Assembly (NCBI RefSeq): GCF_032062245.1
Contig: NZ_DAMBQF010000001.1
Location: 318,987-382,986 of the forward strand
Origin: Soonwooa sp032062245
GTDB lineage: Bacteria; Bacteroidota; Bacteroidia; Flavobacteriales; Weeksellaceae
Length of the DNA stretch: 64,000 bases
Reading direction: 5' to 3'
This document shows positions 62,027 to 64,000 of the stretch, one piece after another. A program made the position numbers and the translations under genes. The notes under the pieces are model-generated. The model was not told the DNA's origin. It did no database searches and saw nothing but the letters and a program-made list of their open reading frames with translations. Within the stretch, counting starts at the first letter, position 1. Each line of letters begins with the position of its first letter.

Positions 62027-62728
62027 ATGTTAGAAATTCTGTATCGTGACGAGCATCTTATCGCCATCAATAAACCCAGCGGCTTGTTGGTGCACAAATC
62101 CTATTATGCAGGACCTGCGGACGAATATGCGGTAGAAAAACTAACGAACCAAATTGGTCAAAAAGTGCATCTTGTTCACCGATTAGACAGAAAAACGTCA
62201 GGTGTTTTGCTTTTTGCTTTAAATAAAGAAACCTTGAAACTCATCAGCGACCAATTCATGAGTCGTGACGTTGAAAAGAAATACATTGCGATTCTTCGAG
62301 GTTGGACAAAAGATGAAGAAACCATCGATTACGACTTAGCAAACGAAAATGAAGTTATCCAAAATGCCATCACGTATTATCGTCGTTTACAAACATCCGA
62401 AATCGATTTGCCTTTTAGAAAACATCAAACTTCGCGATACTCATTTGTGGAAGCCATTCCTGAAACTGGAAGATTTCATCAGTTAAGAAAGCATTTTAAA
62501 CATATTTTGCATCCCATTTTGGGTTGCCGAAAACATGGTTGCAACAAGCAAAATAAATTGTGGTTGCAGACTTTCAATATTACGGCGATGCCTTTGCATT
62601 CGCATCAGCTAAATTTTGTTCATCCGATAACAAGCGAAGAAATCTCAATTAACGCAAGCCTAAACGTCAATCCAGAATTTTTGGAAATCGCTAAAATTTT
62701 GAGTTTTGATTTAAAGCAATACATATAA
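62027..62728 (+). CDS. truC: tRNA pseudouridine synthase, TruC-like (RluA family)
   Basis: 233 residues from ATG 62027 (MLEILYRDEHLIAINKPSGLLVH). The catalytic aspartate is in VHRLDRKTSGVLLFA. GRFHQLRKHFKHILHPILG and KHGCNKQNKLW match TruC, which makes pseudouridine 65 in some tRNAs; GCRKHG has a cysteine where GDT.HG is usual. A much longer in-frame start (61808) overlaps the divergent gene and was rejected. TATTTTTG lies 5 bases before the ATG, so the transcript may be almost leaderless. Confidence 0.85.
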   Translation: MLEILYRDEHLIAINKPSGLLVHKSYYAGPADEYAVEKLTNQIGQKVHLVHRLDRKTSGVLLFALNKETLKLISDQFMSRDVEKKYIAILRGWTKDEETIDYDLANENEVIQNAITYYRRLQTSEIDLPFRKHQTSRYSFVEAIPETGRFHQLRKHFKHILHPILGCRKHGCNKQNKLWLQTFNITAMPLHSHQLNFVHPITSEEISINASLNVNPEFLEIAKILSFDLKQYI

Positions 62729-62765
62729 ATTAAGAAGGCTTAAATCAATTTAGACTTTCTTTTGT

Positions 62766-63261
62766 TTAGAAATTATAGCTCATTGCCATGCCATTACCAG
62801 CCGATTCTACTTTAAAATAAGGTTGAAATGCCATTGCTTCTTCATTTTCTGTAGCTACTGCTTTTTTGAAGTTTTTGACAGCTCCTGAAAAAAAAGGAAT
62901 GCTCAACAATGCAATAGCTGCGCTAACACCAAATACTGTCAATCGAGCGGAGTTATTAGGCTTCACTTTAGAAGTCTCACCAAAAGGAGTGTATATAGTT
63001 GATTCATGTGAGTTAAAAAGGATATGACCCAAGCTCAAACCCATCCCGAAGCCTCCTGTATGTGCTAAAATATCACCCACCGTTTTGTTAGTTCTTCCTT
63101 TTTTTACAAAGATGATAGCTTCTCTATTGCTAAAAACTTGATTGTATTTTGAAATTTTGTAGTTTGTTCCATTTTTTTCGAACTTGCTTCCGTTGAATGT
63201 AACTTGCGCAAAGCTAACTTGACTTAATAAAGCGACGGATAATAGTAGTGTTTTTTTTCAT
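62766..63261 (-). pseudogene. Secreted/membrane protein gene with a poly-A frameshift after the start
   Basis: From ATG 63261 an eight-A tract (63251-63258) shifts the frame and a stop follows after 15 codons. With seven A the frame reads MKKTLLLSVALLSQVSFAQ, a good signal peptide, then ...FEKNGTNYKISKYNQVFSNREAII... and continues in frame to the stop at 62766 (about 164 residues). The C-terminal part has one membrane-like segment (ARLTVFGVSAAIALLSIPFFSG). No family recognised. It is either a sequence error or a slippage-prone switch. Confidence 0.75.
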
Positions 63262-63393
63262 AGTTTATTTTAGATTGGCGACTCTAGTTTTATTTTTTGA
63301 ATTAAAAATAAAAATGCGGACATATTGCCCGCGCTTTCTTTCACTTTTACGATTTCGAATTGATCGTAAGTTGTACTTTGTCGTGTTTGGATG

Positions 63394-63760
63394 TTAATCT
63401 ATTGTAGGGTTTGGATAGATTGTGGTTGTAGAAACTGAGGTTTCGTTTGTTCCTAAATTACCAGTAACTTTCAAAGAGTAATCTTCCACTTGTCCATAGT
63501 CAAAAGTTCTACAAGGATCTGTCCTGAAACCAGCATATTGTAAAACCAATATCATTCTTAATTTTGGTTTTTTAATAGCACTGCTTGGTACAGTAAATGG
63601 TATTTTGAATGGTTTGTTAAATGTTGGCAAGCCAGAACCTCCAATCATTTCATTAGCTCCAGAGAAGCTACCATCGTTGTTCCAGTCGATATATGCGCCA
63701 TAAGTTTCAGCAGAACTTCCTCCTTGTGTTATGCTACTAAGAATTAGTAGGTTTTTTTTT
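63394..63760 (-). pseudogene. Truncated T9SS protein with a GEVED-type domain
   Basis: The frame is open from about 63760 without an ATG. It reads KKNLLILSSITQGG (a signal-like start after a nine-A tract), then YGAYIDWNNDGSF, FKIPFTVPSSA and RTFDYGQVEDYSLKV, the end of a GEVED domain, and TIYPNPTID, the first part of a type A sorting domain, where a TAA cuts it off. The signal peptide runs straight into the middle of the domain, so there is an internal deletion as well as a missing C-terminus. It sits next to the frameshifted gene above. Confidence 0.7.
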
Positions 63761-64000
63761 ATATTAATAATTATTGTTTTGGAGGCTGCAATATAGAAAA
63801 AAATTAATTTAAAATATATTTTTGGTTAATAATTAACCCTTTTTTTGTTTTTAATCAAAGATTTTTTATTTAAATATAGGTTTTTGAAAAGGATGCAATA
63901 ATTGATTATTTAAATGAATACTTCATAATTGTGGAAAGATATTATAACCCGTAGTGCATTATAAAAAAGGTTACTCATAATACGAAAATTTCGTATATTG
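63761..64000. other. AT-rich end region with a possible second element end
   Basis: No gene seen. CCCGTAGTGCATTATAA at about 63948-63964 resembles the MITE terminal repeat (CCCGTTGTGCATTTTGA), and a palindrome ATACGAAA-A-TTTCGTAT follows near the window end. Another mobile element may begin here. Confidence 0.4.

Overview
The window looks like draft chromosomal sequence from a Flavobacteriia bacterium, most likely a Weeksellaceae (Chryseobacterium-like) species. The basis is low GC, a type IX secretion C-terminal sorting domain, Bacteroidota-style promoters (TAnnTTTG at -7), a MurF-alanine racemase fusion, signal peptides ending in FAQ, and many proteins that read as flavobacterial. The genus is an inference. 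A run of exactly 100 N at 23431-23530 marks an assembly gap.

Layout. 1-22.9 kb is mostly housekeeping: a GreA-like factor (cut by the window edge), a HerA-like ATPase, a DEDDh exonuclease, lysA, tsaB, a PQQ-type sugar dehydrogenase, a T9SS-secreted protein, uvrB, several membrane proteins, a chorismate block (pabB, a PabC-like gene, menD), two small outer-membrane proteins and rseP. 22.9-24.5 kb is an unusual array of two intact tRNA-Asn genes, two GIY-YIG nuclease genes, and at least three further tRNA-Asn-derived pseudo-tRNAs plus one that runs into the gap. 24.5-35 kb has prc, surE, a nucleosidase, a Crp-type regulator broken by a stop codon, an operon of a tetraether-synthase-like radical SAM enzyme with a divergent Lgt homologue, then fabG and rsmI.

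35-50.3 kb has tdk, murF-alr, a patatin/barrel protein, ybeY, mnmG, a methyltransferase, pgk, rpiB, rnr, a LysE-type exporter, an LD-carboxypeptidase and yraN. Two perfect matches to the ParB-binding parS consensus flank mnmG, and DnaA-box-like 9-mers cluster after mnmG and in the 635-bp pgk-rpiB gap, so the replication origin is probably here. 50.3-57 kb carries sodC, then a TonB-dependent receptor and a periplasmic protein that share paired 21-bp-period operators, and a prolyl oligopeptidase. 57-64 kb has glyS with a structured-RNA-like leader, an SMR exporter, a 180-bp MITE with intact target duplication, VIT-family and DUF389 proteins, a pseudouridine synthase, and two decayed secreted-protein genes.

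The items most worth follow-up are the tRNA/GIY-YIG array, the radical SAM-Lgt operon, the origin/parS region and the paired operators. All family names rest on motif reading and recall of protein families; no database search was run.
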